A stretch of 64,000 nucleotides of DNA from Notoacmeibacter ruber (GTDB lineage: Bacteria; Pseudomonadota; Alphaproteobacteria; Rhizobiales; Rhizobiaceae): contig NZ_RCWN01000001.1 in NCBI RefSeq assembly GCF_003668555.1, positions 744,001 to 808,000 on the forward strand. The letters are read 5' to 3'. Below the pieces are notes generated by a model. It made no database searches. It was not told the origin of the DNA and worked only from the letters and a program-made list of their open reading frames with translations. Shown here piece after piece: positions 1 through 9,685 of this stretch. The translations under genes and the position numbers were made by a program. Each line of letters starts with the position of its first letter. Position 1 is the first letter of the stretch.

Positions 1-1140
1 CTCACCTGTCTGCCCGTTGCGGTGGAGCGCGGATGGATCGGTCGACGCGAGGCGGCTCGCCGCGCAGCAAAAATCATTCAGTTTTTCCGAGAGGCCCCGC
101 AGGGGGCGGCGCCTGACGCGACGGGCCATCACGGTTTCTTCTATCATTTTCTTGATGTGAAGACCGGAAAGCGCGCCTGGAAATCCGAACTCTCGACGAT
201 TGATACCGCGCTTCTGCTCGCCGGGGTCGAGACGGCACGTGTCTATTTCGACGGAAATGACAGCGACGAGCGCGTCATTCGCAACGCCGGACTGGAGCTG
301 ATCGAAAATGTCGAATGGAGATGGATGGTCGACAAGGAAGGCTTTGTAAACAAGGCCTGGAAGCCGAAGCGGGGATTTTTCGGCGGCGATTGGGAGCATT
401 ACAGCGAAGCGCAGATCATGTACGTCCTGGCTGCCGCTTCGGAGGAGTACTCCATTCCCGCAGCGAGCTACCATCGGATGACCGAGCGCTATGACTGGCG
501 CAAAACATACGGCCTCGACTGGATCGCGGCGGCCCCGCTCTTCATTCATCTCTTTTCGCAGGTCTGGATCGATTTTCGTGCATTGAACGATGGACACTGT
601 GGGCCGGCCGATCTCGACTATTTTGAAAACACCCGTCGCGCGATTGCGATTCAGCGCGCTTACGCAGACCAAAACCCAAAGGGCTGGCTCGGTTATGAGC
701 AGGACGTATGGGGCTTGTCGGCCTGTGCCGGACCGAGGGGACGCCAGCGCACCCTCGATGGGCGGCGCTGTTGGTTTCGGGGCTATGAAGCGCGGGGTGT
801 GCCCGATGGGCCAGACGATGGCACGCTGGTGCCCTGGGGGCCGCTGGCCTGCTACGCCCACGAGCCAGAAGCCGCTCTCGCCGGCACTGCGGCGGTTCTC
901 GCGCGATATCCGGCTGTGCTTAAGGAAGACCGGTTCGTTGGCAGCTTCAATCCATCTCTGCCAGGCGAAGGGGCCGATTACTGGACCTGCGACAGCCTGT
1001 TCGGCATCGATCAGGGCCTGCTCGTGACGATGATCGAAAATGGACGAACCGGCCTTGTCTGGAAGCTGGCTCAGCGTTCTGACGTTTTCATCAATGGGCT
1101 GCGTAGCCTTGGCTTTTCCGGCGGATGGCTCAAGGCCTGA
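1..1140 (+). CDS. Glucoamylase-family (GH144-like, PF10091-type) protein, 5'-truncated
   Basis: The reading frame is open from the first base, so the N-terminus lies outside the window; about 379 residues are visible. The sequence resembles the putative glucoamylase family (PF10091/COG5368), related to endo-beta-1,2-glucanases of GH144 and to the C-terminal region of cyclic beta-1,2-glucan synthases. Supporting stretches are GYEQDVWGLSACAGP and the later EGADYWTCDSLFGIDQG, typical of the alpha/alpha-barrel active-site region. The C-terminus looks intact, ending GFSGGWLKA before TGA. The family assignment is from motif recognition. The actual substrate (beta-1,2-glucan or another) is inference. 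The next gene converges from the minus strand, with no clear terminator in the 29 bp between them. Confidence 0.75.
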   Translation, partial: LTCLPVAVERGWIGRREAARRAAKIIQFFREAPQGAAPDATGHHGFFYHFLDVKTGKRAWKSELSTIDTALLLAGVETARVYFDGNDSDERVIRNAGLELIENVEWRWMVDKEGFVNKAWKPKRGFFGGDWEHYSEAQIMYVLAAASEEYSIPAASYHRMTERYDWRKTYGLDWIAAAPLFIHLFSQVWIDFRALNDGHCGPADLDYFENTRRAIAIQRAYADQNPKGWLGYEQDVWGLSACAGPRGRQRTLDGRRCWFRGYEARGVPDGPDDGTLVPWGPLACYAHEPEAALAGTAAVLARYPAVLKEDRFVGSFNPSLPGEGADYWTCDSLFGIDQGLLVTMIENGRTGLVWKLAQRSDVFINGLRSLGFSGGWLKA

Positions 1141-1169
1141 TGCACCTTCGGGCGAGTCAGCCCTTCCGC

Positions 1170-2111
1170 TCAGGATCGGGGATCCGAAAACGGTTCGCAC
1201 GCTTCCCCCGAGCCCTTTGACCAGAAAATATCGCGGTTTGCTTTGACGAGATCGGAAATGAAGCTCATGACGGTCTGGATCCGGGCTGACTCCCGCGCAT
1301 CGACATGAGCCATGATCCAGAAGGTCCGGACGATCTCGATCGCCTCCGGTAGCACCCGTACGAGATCGGGCGAGGAGCGCGCCATGAAGTCGGGAAGAAT
1401 GCAAAGTCCCGCGCCGCTTCGCGTTGCCGCCAATTGGGCAAACAGGTTCGAACTGGAAAGCCGAGGGACAAGGCTTTCGCCGACATCCTTCACGTAGTCC
1501 AGCTTCGGCGTGAAGACGAGTTCCGGGATATAGCCGATCAGGGGGTGGGACGAGAGGTCTTCCCGCCGTGCGATCGTTGGTGCTTCGGCGAGATAGGAGC
1601 GCGCGGCATAGACATGCAGCGTGTAGTCAACGAGCTTTCGCGAAAACAGACGCCCCTTGTCGGGCCGTTCCAAGCCGATCGCGATGTCGGCCTCGCGCTT
1701 CGAAAGGCTGAAAATTCGTGGCATTGCCACGATTTGCAGCTCCAATTGCGGATGCCGTCGGCTGAGTTCGCCGAGATGCGGCGCAAGGAAAAAGGCGCCG
1801 AACCCGTCCGGTGCGCCGATCCGCACCGCGCCGCTCAACGCATATTTTTCACCGGCAATATCGTTATGGATGGCGGCTGCCGCGCTTTCCATCGTTTCGG
1901 TCTGGAAGAGGAGCCTTTCACCCGCATCGGTCAGGGAATAGCCGCGCGGTGAACGGTTGAAAAGGTCGGCGCCGAGCGTCTCCTCAAGGGTCCGGATATG
2001 GCGGCTGACCGTCGCATGGTCCGTGCCCATGCGTTGTGCGGCCGCGGTCAGACGCCCTGTGCGGGCGACGGCAAGGAAATAGCGAAGATCGTTCCAGTCG
2101 AAGCTTCTCAT
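1170..2111 (-). CDS. LysR-family transcriptional regulator
   Basis: A 313-residue protein of normal LysR length. Residues 1-65 form the winged HTH domain (WNDLRYFLAVARTGRLTAAA, then ATVSRHIRTLEETLGADLF), and the rest is the LysR substrate-binding domain. The HTH belongs to the group whose first helix reads WNDLRYFL, common in alphaproteobacterial regulators. It is transcribed divergently from the valine catabolism operon with 95 bp between the start codons. That is the classic arrangement of a LysR protein controlling its neighbour and itself, so regulation of mmsA by this protein is likely but inferred. The ligand is unknown; valine-derived acyl-CoA or 3-hydroxyisobutyrate would fit the context. 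Confidence 0.9.
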   Translation of the reverse strand: MRSFDWNDLRYFLAVARTGRLTAAAQRMGTDHATVSRHIRTLEETLGADLFNRSPRGYSLTDAGERLLFQTETMESAAAAIHNDIAGEKYALSGAVRIGAPDGFGAFFLAPHLGELSRRHPQLELQIVAMPRIFSLSKREADIAIGLERPDKGRLFSRKLVDYTLHVYAARSYLAEAPTIARREDLSSHPLIGYIPELVFTPKLDYVKDVGESLVPRLSSSNLFAQLAATRSGAGLCILPDFMARSSPDLVRVLPEAIEIVRTFWIMAHVDARESARIQTVMSFISDLVKANRDIFWSKGSGEACEPFSDPRS

Positions 2112-2122
2112 GGATGAGCATT

Positions 2123-2132
2123 ATTGCACAAT
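2123..2132. promoter_or_regulatory. Possible LysR operator half-sites between lysR and mmsA
   Basis: ATTGCACAAT has inverted ATTG/CAAT arms around a 2-bp centre. It lies 11 bp upstream of the lysR start codon and 74 bp upstream of mmsA. LysR proteins bind interrupted dyads of the T-N11-A type in divergent promoters, so position and symmetry fit, but the site is short and unproven. A strong Shine-Dalgarno sequence (TGAGGAGGA) precedes the mmsA start. Confidence 0.3.
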
Positions 2133-2206
2133 GGAATGGCGCTCAAGCCTATGGCTTTGCGTGAACAATCGCATAGACTGCGCGCAAAATTCCTGAGGAG
2201 GACTGC

Positions 2207-3706
2207 ATGTACGAGATCGGTCATTTCATCGGTGGCGAGCGGGTCGCTGGAAAAAGCGGCCGCACGGCCGACATCTTCAACCCGGCCACCGGCGAGGTGC
2301 AGGGCAAGGTTGCGCTGGCCAATGCCGACGAGCTGGAAGCCGCCATCGCCAATGCCAAAGAGGCTCAGCCGGCCTGGGCGGCAACCAACCCGCAGAAGCG
2401 CGCGCGCGTTCTGATGAACTTTGTGCAGCTGCTTCACCGGGATATGGACAAGCTTGCCGAAGCGCTGTCACGCGAGCATGGCAAGACGCTCCCCGACGCG
2501 CGTGGCGATGTGGTCCGCGGTCTGGAAGTGGCGGAGTACTGCATCGGCGCGCCACAGTTGCTCAAGGGTGAATTCAGCGAGGGTGCGGGCCCGGGCATCG
2601 ATATTCATTCGGTACGTCAGCCGCTCGGCATCGCAGCCGGCATCACACCGTTCAATTTTCCAGCCATGATTCCGATGTGGAAGTTCTGCCCGGCCATTGC
2701 AGCCGGTAATGCCTTCATTCTGAAGCCGTCGGAGCGTGATCCGTCCGTGCCGATGATGCTCGCCGAACTGATGATCGAAGCGGGCCTGCCCGCCGGCATT
2801 CTCAATGTCGTCAATGGCGACAAGAGCGCGGTCGATGGCATTCTGGATCACGAGGATATCCAGGCGGTTGGTTTCGTCGGCTCCACGCCGATTGCCGAAT
2901 ATGTCTATACGCGCGGTTGCGCCAACGGAAAGCGCGTCCAGTGTTTCGGCGGTGCGAAGAACCACATGCTGATCATGCCCGACGCCGATCTGGACCAGGC
3001 CGTCGATGCGTTGGTCGGCGCCGGCTATGGTGCGGCCGGTGAACGCTGCATGGCCATTTCGGTCGCGGTGCCGGTCGGGCAGGAAACGGCCGACAGGCTG
3101 ATGGAAAAGCTGACGCCGCGCGTCGAAAATCTCAAGATTGCGCCCTATACGGCGGGCGACGATGCCGACTTCGGTCCGCTGGTCACCAAGGAAGCGAAGG
3201 CACGTGTGCGTGGTTACGTCGACAAGGGCGTCGAGGAAGGTGCGAAGCTGGTCGTCGACGGTCGCGATTTCACGATGCAGGGCTATGAGGACGGCTACTT
3301 CATAGGTGGTTGCCTGTTCGACAACGTCACCAAGGACATGACGATCTATAAGGAGGAGATCTTCGGTCCGGTGCTCTCGGTCGTGCGCGCCAACGACTAT
3401 GAAGAAGCTCTCGATCTCGCCATGAGCCACGAATACGGCAACGGCGTCGCGATCTACACCCGCGATGGCGATGCGGCCCGCGATTTCTCCTCGCGCATCA
3501 ATGTCGGCATGGTCGGGGTCAATGTGCCGATCCCGGTACCGCTGGCTTACTACACGTTCGGAGGGTGGAAGCGCTCCGGTTTCGGAGATCTCAACCAGCA
3601 CGGTCCGGATGCGTTCCGCTTCTATACCAAGACCAAGACCATCACGTCCCGCTGGCCTTCGGGCATCAAGGACGGAGCGGAATTTGTCATTCCGACCATG
3701 AGCTGA
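2207..3706 (+). CDS. mmsA: Methylmalonate-semialdehyde dehydrogenase (CoA-acylating)
   Basis: A 499-residue CoA-dependent aldehyde dehydrogenase converting methylmalonate semialdehyde to propionyl-CoA (and malonate semialdehyde to acetyl-CoA) in valine and inositol breakdown. The catalytic Cys is residue 281 in GAAGERCMAIS. The loop FGGAKNH at 247-253 has Asn where hydrolytic ALDHs have the general-base Glu, the hallmark of this CoA-acylating family. The N-terminal NPATGEV motif and the substrate region ITPFNFPAMIPMW also fit. The start is set by TGAGGAGGA just upstream. First gene of a four-gene operon whose other members make its substrate from isobutyryl-CoA. Confidence 0.97.
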   Translation: MYEIGHFIGGERVAGKSGRTADIFNPATGEVQGKVALANADELEAAIANAKEAQPAWAATNPQKRARVLMNFVQLLHRDMDKLAEALSREHGKTLPDARGDVVRGLEVAEYCIGAPQLLKGEFSEGAGPGIDIHSVRQPLGIAAGITPFNFPAMIPMWKFCPAIAAGNAFILKPSERDPSVPMMLAELMIEAGLPAGILNVVNGDKSAVDGILDHEDIQAVGFVGSTPIAEYVYTRGCANGKRVQCFGGAKNHMLIMPDADLDQAVDALVGAGYGAAGERCMAISVAVPVGQETADRLMEKLTPRVENLKIAPYTAGDDADFGPLVTKEAKARVRGYVDKGVEEGAKLVVDGRDFTMQGYEDGYFIGGCLFDNVTKDMTIYKEEIFGPVLSVVRANDYEEALDLAMSHEYGNGVAIYTRDGDAARDFSSRINVGMVGVNVPIPVPLAYYTFGGWKRSGFGDLNQHGPDAFRFYTKTKTITSRWPSGIKDGAEFVIPTMS

Positions 3707-3764
3707 GGAAGGCTTGAAACTGCGCCAATGCCGGACTTGCCGGCATTGGTTGGGAGGAAAATCG

Positions 3765-4907
3765 ATGCATTTTGAACTGAATGAAGAGCAGCGGGCCATT
3801 CAGGAGATGGCGCTTTCCTTCGCCGCCGAGCGTCTGGCGCCGAAGGCTGTCGAATGGGATCAAACGTCTCATTTCCCGGAGGAGGTGGTCCGCTCGGTCG
3901 GTGAACTGGGATTGGGCGGCATATATGTGAGCGAGGATGTCGGCGGATCCGGTCTCGGCCGGCTCGATGCGGCACTCATCTTCGAGGCATTGGCCACGGG
4001 TTGCCCGACGATCGGCTCGTTCATTTCCATCCATAATATGTGCGCCTGGATGCTCGATAGCTTCGGCACGGAAGAGCAACGCCAGAAATGGGTGCCAAAG
4101 CTTTGCGCGATGGAACTCATCTGCTCCTACTGCCTGACAGAGCCTGGCGCCGGGTCCGATGCCGCTTCGCTGAAAACGCGGGCGCAGGCCGATGGTGACG
4201 CCTGGGTGTTGAACGGCACCAAATCCTTCATTTCCGGTGGCGGCTTTTCCGATCTTTACATCGCCATGGTGCGAACCGGCGGTGACGGCCCGAAGGGCGT
4301 CTCGGCGGTTCTGGTCGAGGACGGGACGGAGGGGCTTTCTTTCGGCGGTCAGGAACGCAAGATGGGCTGGAAAGCCCAGCCCACTTCGGAAGTGCGTTTC
4401 GACGATTGCCGAATTTCCGGCGACCATCTGATCGGCGAGGAGGGCAAGGGCTTCCGCTATGCGATGGCCGGGCTCGATGGCGGGCGCATCAACATCGCGG
4501 CCGGCGCGCTGGGTGGCGCTCAGACGGCGCTGAACAAGGCCATCGAATATGCGAAAGACCGCAAGGCCTTCGGTCAGCCGATCGCTGGCTTCCAGTCCCT
4601 CCAGTTCAAGCTGGCCGACATGGAGACTGAACTGCAAGCCGCACGTATCTTTCTTTATCAGGCGGCAGCCAAACTCGACGCCAAGACGCCGGACGCGACC
4701 AAGCATTGCGCCATGGCCAAGCGCTTCGTGACCGACGTCGCCTTCCGTGTGGCCAACGAGGCTCTCCAAATCCACGGCGGTTATGGCTATCTGGCCGATT
4801 TCGGGCTGGAAAAAATCGTCCGCGACCTTCGCGTCCATCAGATTCTCGAAGGCACCAACGAGATCATGCGATTGATCGTCTCGCGCAACCTTCTCGAGGA
4901 GCGCTGA
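3765..4907 (+). CDS. Acyl-CoA dehydrogenase, probable isobutyryl-CoA dehydrogenase
   Basis: A 380-residue flavoprotein of the short-chain/branched acyl-CoA dehydrogenase family. It has the FAD/substrate signature CLTEPGAGSDA, a second signature region around QIHGGYGYLADFGLEKIVRD, and the catalytic Glu at about residue 362 in LEGTNEIMR. By context it oxidises isobutyryl-CoA to methacrylyl-CoA, with electrons passing to ETF. I chose the ATG preceded by GGGAGGA at 3752-3758, which gives MHFELNEEQRAIQEMA, the usual family N-terminus; the frame stays open further upstream but does not resemble the family. It follows mmsA by 58 bp and ends one base before the next start. Isobutyryl specificity is inferred from the operon. 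Confidence 0.93.
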   Translation: MHFELNEEQRAIQEMALSFAAERLAPKAVEWDQTSHFPEEVVRSVGELGLGGIYVSEDVGGSGLGRLDAALIFEALATGCPTIGSFISIHNMCAWMLDSFGTEEQRQKWVPKLCAMELICSYCLTEPGAGSDAASLKTRAQADGDAWVLNGTKSFISGGGFSDLYIAMVRTGGDGPKGVSAVLVEDGTEGLSFGGQERKMGWKAQPTSEVRFDDCRISGDHLIGEEGKGFRYAMAGLDGGRINIAAGALGGAQTALNKAIEYAKDRKAFGQPIAGFQSLQFKLADMETELQAARIFLYQAAAKLDAKTPDATKHCAMAKRFVTDVAFRVANEALQIHGGYGYLADFGLEKIVRDLRVHQILEGTNEIMRLIVSRNLLEER

Positions 4908-4908
4908 G

Positions 4909-5964
4909 GTGAGCGGAAACGAGATCGAAATCCGCAAGGTCGGATCGACCGGCCGGATCACGCTCAACCGGCCGAAGGCGCTGAACGCTCTCACCTATGA
5001 GCAGGCGCTGGCCATTGAGGAGGCGCTGGACGCATGGCAGGCGCAGGGCGACATCAAGCGGATCGTCATCGATGCGATGGGAGAGAAGGCGTTCTGCGCG
5101 GGCGGCGATCTCTCCGAACTCTACCGGCGTGGCGTTGAGGGCGATTACGCTTATGGCCGCCGCTTCTGGGCGGATGAATATCGCCTCAATGCAAAGATCG
5201 CCAATTGCGCGATACCCTACATCGCCTTCATGGACGGCATCACCATGGGGGGCGGTGTCGGCATATCGGCACATGGATCGCACCGCGTCGTCACGGATCG
5301 TTCGATGATTGCGATGCCGGAATGCGGCATTGGTTTGGTACCGGATGTCGGCGGCACGCTTCTTCTGGCCAGAGCGGCCGGCCATCTTGGCGAGTTCCTC
5401 GCCTTGACGGGTTGGCGCATGACGGGGGCCGATGCGATCCGCGCCGGTTTTGCCGATCTTTACATCGATAGCGCGGATGTACCGGCCGCAATCGCTGCAT
5501 TGGAAGAGGGCGACGATCTGGAGCCTCTTTCCGCCAATTCATCAAAGACCGATGAAGCGCCCTTGAGCGCAAATCAGAATGCGATCGATCAGCATTTCCA
5601 GCATAAGTCCGCAAAAGAATGCCTTGCATCGCTTGAAGCGGACCCGTCCGAATTCGCGCAAGAAGCCGCAGCGATGATGCGCAAGGCGTGCCCGCTATCG
5701 GTCGCGTGCGCCTTTGAAATGATCCGGAAGGCTCGGGACTTTTCCCGTATCGAGGAAGCGCTCGCGCTGGAATATCGCTTCACCTACCGTTCCATGTCGG
5801 ACGGCGATTTTCTTGAAGGTGTTCGCGCCCTGATCATCGAAAAGGATCGGCAACCCAAATGGCGCATCGAGCGGCTGGGAGATGTCGGCGCTGATCATAT
5901 CGAGACGATGCTGGCCGGCCTGGGCAGCGATGAACTGACGCTGGAGAAGAGGACAAAAGCATGA
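4909..5964 (+). CDS. 3-hydroxyisobutyryl-CoA hydrolase (enoyl-CoA hydratase/isomerase family)
   Basis: A 351-residue crotonase-fold protein starting at GTG one base after the preceding stop. It has the long HIBCH-type layout: oxyanion-hole segment KAFCAGGDLSELY, then MDGITMGGGVGISAHGS, and the catalytic MPECGIGLVPDVGGT, with the Glu and Asp characteristic of 3-hydroxyisobutyryl-CoA hydrolase rather than of hydratases. It releases 3-hydroxyisobutyrate from its CoA ester in valine catabolism. Residues about 200-230 (SANSSKTDEAPLSANQNA) look like a variable linker. The 3' end overlaps mmsB by four bases (ATGA), indicating translational coupling. No separate methacrylyl-CoA hydratase gene lies in this operon. 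Confidence 0.93.
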   Translation: MSGNEIEIRKVGSTGRITLNRPKALNALTYEQALAIEEALDAWQAQGDIKRIVIDAMGEKAFCAGGDLSELYRRGVEGDYAYGRRFWADEYRLNAKIANCAIPYIAFMDGITMGGGVGISAHGSHRVVTDRSMIAMPECGIGLVPDVGGTLLLARAAGHLGEFLALTGWRMTGADAIRAGFADLYIDSADVPAAIAALEEGDDLEPLSANSSKTDEAPLSANQNAIDQHFQHKSAKECLASLEADPSEFAQEAAAMMRKACPLSVACAFEMIRKARDFSRIEEALALEYRFTYRSMSDGDFLEGVRALIIEKDRQPKWRIERLGDVGADHIETMLAGLGSDELTLEKRTKA

Positions 5965-6848
5965 GCAGGATCGCTTTCATCGGCCTTGGTAATATGGGCT
6001 TGCCGATGGCTATAAATCTGAAGAAGGCGGGCCACGACGTCCATGCTTTCGATATGGTCGCGGAGGCCATGGAGAAGGCCTCGGACGCTGGAATGGTTGC
6101 CGCTTCGAGCGTGACGGAGGCCGTCACCGACGCCGAGATCATCGTCACGATGCTGCCGAACGGTTCCATTGTTTTGAAGGTTTTCGAGGAGATTGTGCCG
6201 GCGGCCGACAAGGGTACTGTCCTGATCGACTGCTCCACGATCGATGTCGAAAGCGCCCGGAAGGCCCATGAAATGGCCTCTAAGGCGGGACTTCTGCCAC
6301 TTGATGCGCCGGTTTCCGGCGGCACGGGCGGCGCCTCTGCCGGAACGCTGACATTCATGGTTGGCGGATCGCAAGAGGCGTTCGAGAAAGCGACGCCCGT
6401 GCTCGACATCATGGGCGGCAAACTCGTCCATTGTGGTGAGGGTGGGGCGGGCCAGGCCGCCAAGATCTGCAACAACATGCTGCTGGGCATCTCGATGATC
6501 GGCGCGTGCGAAGCCTTTGCTCTCGCCGAGAAGCTCGGTCTGCCGGCCCAGTCGGCGTTCGACGTCATCTCGACATCGTCCGGCTTCTGCTGGTCGGTCA
6601 ACAAATACTGCCCCGTCCCGGGCATTGGGCCGGAGAGTCCCGCCGATAACGATTACAAGCCGGGTTTCGCTGCTGATCTGATGGTGAAGGATCTCGGGCT
6701 TTCACAACAGGCAGCCGAGAACGCCGGTCAGATGACGCCGATGGGCGAGTACGCGCTCAAACTCTATCAGACCTTCCTGGAGGAAGGGGGGAGCGGCAAG
6801 GACTTCTCGGGCATTATCGAATATCTGAAGAGCGCCGATCGAAAATAG
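5961..6848 (+). CDS. mmsB: 3-hydroxyisobutyrate dehydrogenase
   Basis: A 295-residue NAD-dependent beta-hydroxyacid dehydrogenase that oxidises 3-hydroxyisobutyrate to methylmalonate semialdehyde, the MmsA substrate. It has an N-terminal Rossmann motif IGLGNMGLPMAINLKKAGH, substrate loop DAPVSGGTGGASAGTL, and catalytic Lys in GQAAKICNNMLLGI. Length matches the family. It starts inside the stop of the preceding gene (ATGA overlap) and closes the valine operon. No convincing intrinsic terminator is visible directly downstream. Confidence 0.96.
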   Translation: MSRIAFIGLGNMGLPMAINLKKAGHDVHAFDMVAEAMEKASDAGMVAASSVTEAVTDAEIIVTMLPNGSIVLKVFEEIVPAADKGTVLIDCSTIDVESARKAHEMASKAGLLPLDAPVSGGTGGASAGTLTFMVGGSQEAFEKATPVLDIMGGKLVHCGEGGAGQAAKICNNMLLGISMIGACEAFALAEKLGLPAQSAFDVISTSSGFCWSVNKYCPVPGIGPESPADNDYKPGFAADLMVKDLGLSQQAAENAGQMTPMGEYALKLYQTFLEEGGSGKDFSGIIEYLKSADRK

Positions 6849-7234
6849 AGTGTCCGCCTTATGCCGAACCTTGTGTGGCGACCACGCCGGTTGCCGCACT
6901 TATTACATTCGCGAGTTTCTGCCGTTGCGGTACGCAGTGCGCCATCCACAGGCCAAGCCGCGCTGCGACGATGATCGTGAGGGGCTGTCGGCGACGATTT
7001 GCCAGTACGGAAGTCTTTCTGCAAAGCCGTGCTTGACATGGCCTTGAGGTGTCAGCGCCGGTCGTCTCATAGCTTCCAACCAGAAGGCGCGGTCCACGCG
7101 CGGACCGTGCTGATGGCCGCTCTCTATGAAGTGATGGCCGCGCCGCCTTTGACAAGCCATGGCCACTTTGTGCAATTTGGCCATTCTGTGGCGCTTTCAG
7201 CAAGCCAATAATCAACAATAAAGGGGGCAGTCAT
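6849..7234. other. Intergenic region, 386 bp, upstream of the BCCT transporter
   Basis: No credible gene is present. It holds a small hairpin (CGGTCC at 7090-7095 with GGACCG at 7102-7107), two TTGACA hexamers (7033-7038 and 7149-7154), and an imperfect 12-nt direct repeat of the form GGCCAnTnTGTG at 7161 and 7179, 18 bp apart. A Shine-Dalgarno sequence AAAGGGGG lies before the BCCT ATG. The second TTGACA and the repeats probably mark the transporter promoter and a regulator site, but no good -10 element can be fixed. Confidence 0.5.
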
Positions 7235-8878
<1,644 letters not shown>

Positions 8879-8902
8879 AAAGATCGTCATTGAAACGAGA
8901 TT

Positions 8903-8932
8903 GATGCGCGGCCTTCGGGCCGCGCATCTTTT
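8903..8932 (+). terminator. Rho-independent terminator of the BCCT gene
   Basis: A perfect 11-bp GC-rich stem, GATGCGCGGCC (8903-8913) with GGCCGCGCATC (8918-8928), a TTCG tetraloop, and then a run of Ts. It sits 24 bp after the BCCT stop codon. Confidence 0.93.
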
Positions 8933-8994
8933 ATAGGCGGCTGCGATATGCCATGGCATGAATTCAGTCTGCAAATGTTCAACGGATCATCAAA

Positions 8995-9582
8995 ATGCTT
9001 GTCTTGATCGTCGGTCTTGTCGTTTTCCTGGGCATTCACTCAGTGCGGATATTCGCGCCGGGCTGGGCTCGTGATCGGCAGGCGAAAATGGGTGAGGGCG
9101 CGTATAAGGGCGTCTATTCCGTCGTCTCGGTGATCGGTTTCGTTCTGATCGTCTGGGGATACGGGCTGGCCCGGCAGGACCCGACGATCATATGGAATCC
9201 GCCTGTCGGGATGCGCCACGCAGCGGCAGGGCTGATGATCTTCGCCTTCATCGCGCTGGGAATTTACGCATTGCCGGCGGGACGTTTGAAGCCGATGCTC
9301 AAGCACCCGATGCTGGTCGCCATCAAGATCTGGGCGCTCGCCCATCTTCTGGCCAATGGCGATCTCGCCTCCATCATCCTTTTCGGGTCGTTTCTCGCCT
9401 GGGCTGTCGCAGATCGCATTGCTGTCAAGCGCCGGCTGGGCACGGGCGGTGGCGCCGGTGTTCCCGCGCCCGGACCGGTCAGCCGGGATGTCGGCGCGCT
9501 GGTGGTCGGGATCGCGCTCTACGTGGTGACGCTGTTCTGGCTGCATGAGTGGCTGATCGGTGTTTCGCCGATGCCGGCATGA
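8995..9582 (+). CDS. NnrU-family integral membrane protein
   Basis: A 195-residue protein with about five to six hydrophobic helices, beginning MLVLIVGLVVFLGIHSVRIFAPGWARDR and containing the family stretch HPMLVAIKIWALAHLLANGD. This pattern is typical of NnrU proteins, named from a nitric-oxide reductase cluster; the family also includes plant zeta-carotene isomerase (Z-ISO) homologues, and its bacterial role is unsettled. No denitrification genes are nearby, so a nitrogen-oxide role cannot be inferred here. It stands alone between the BCCT terminator and the YfgM-der pair. Confidence 0.85.
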   Translation: MLVLIVGLVVFLGIHSVRIFAPGWARDRQAKMGEGAYKGVYSVVSVIGFVLIVWGYGLARQDPTIIWNPPVGMRHAAAGLMIFAFIALGIYALPAGRLKPMLKHPMLVAIKIWALAHLLANGDLASIILFGSFLAWAVADRIAVKRRLGTGGGAGVPAPGPVSRDVGALVVGIALYVVTLFWLHEWLIGVSPMPA

Positions 9583-9601
9583 ATTGCGCCGTGTCTGCCC
9601 C

Positions 9602-9630
9602 CTTACATCGCAGCCGATTTGCGGTAGAAG
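9602..9630 (+). promoter_or_regulatory. Possible promoter for the TPR-der operon
   Basis: CTTACA (9602-9607), a 17-bp spacer and TAGAAG (9625-9630) lie 55 bp before the ATG of the TPR gene. Both hexamers are only moderate matches, so this is tentative. Confidence 0.3.
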
Positions 9631-9685
9631 CGCCCGCTAGGCAGGCCGTGTCGATGGCGCGGAAATCACATTGGGCAGGACGACA

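Noticed and set aside
2468-4994. Two long minus-strand frames opposite mmsA and the acyl-CoA dehydrogenase
   Set aside because: Third-position GC artefacts over strongly conserved genes.
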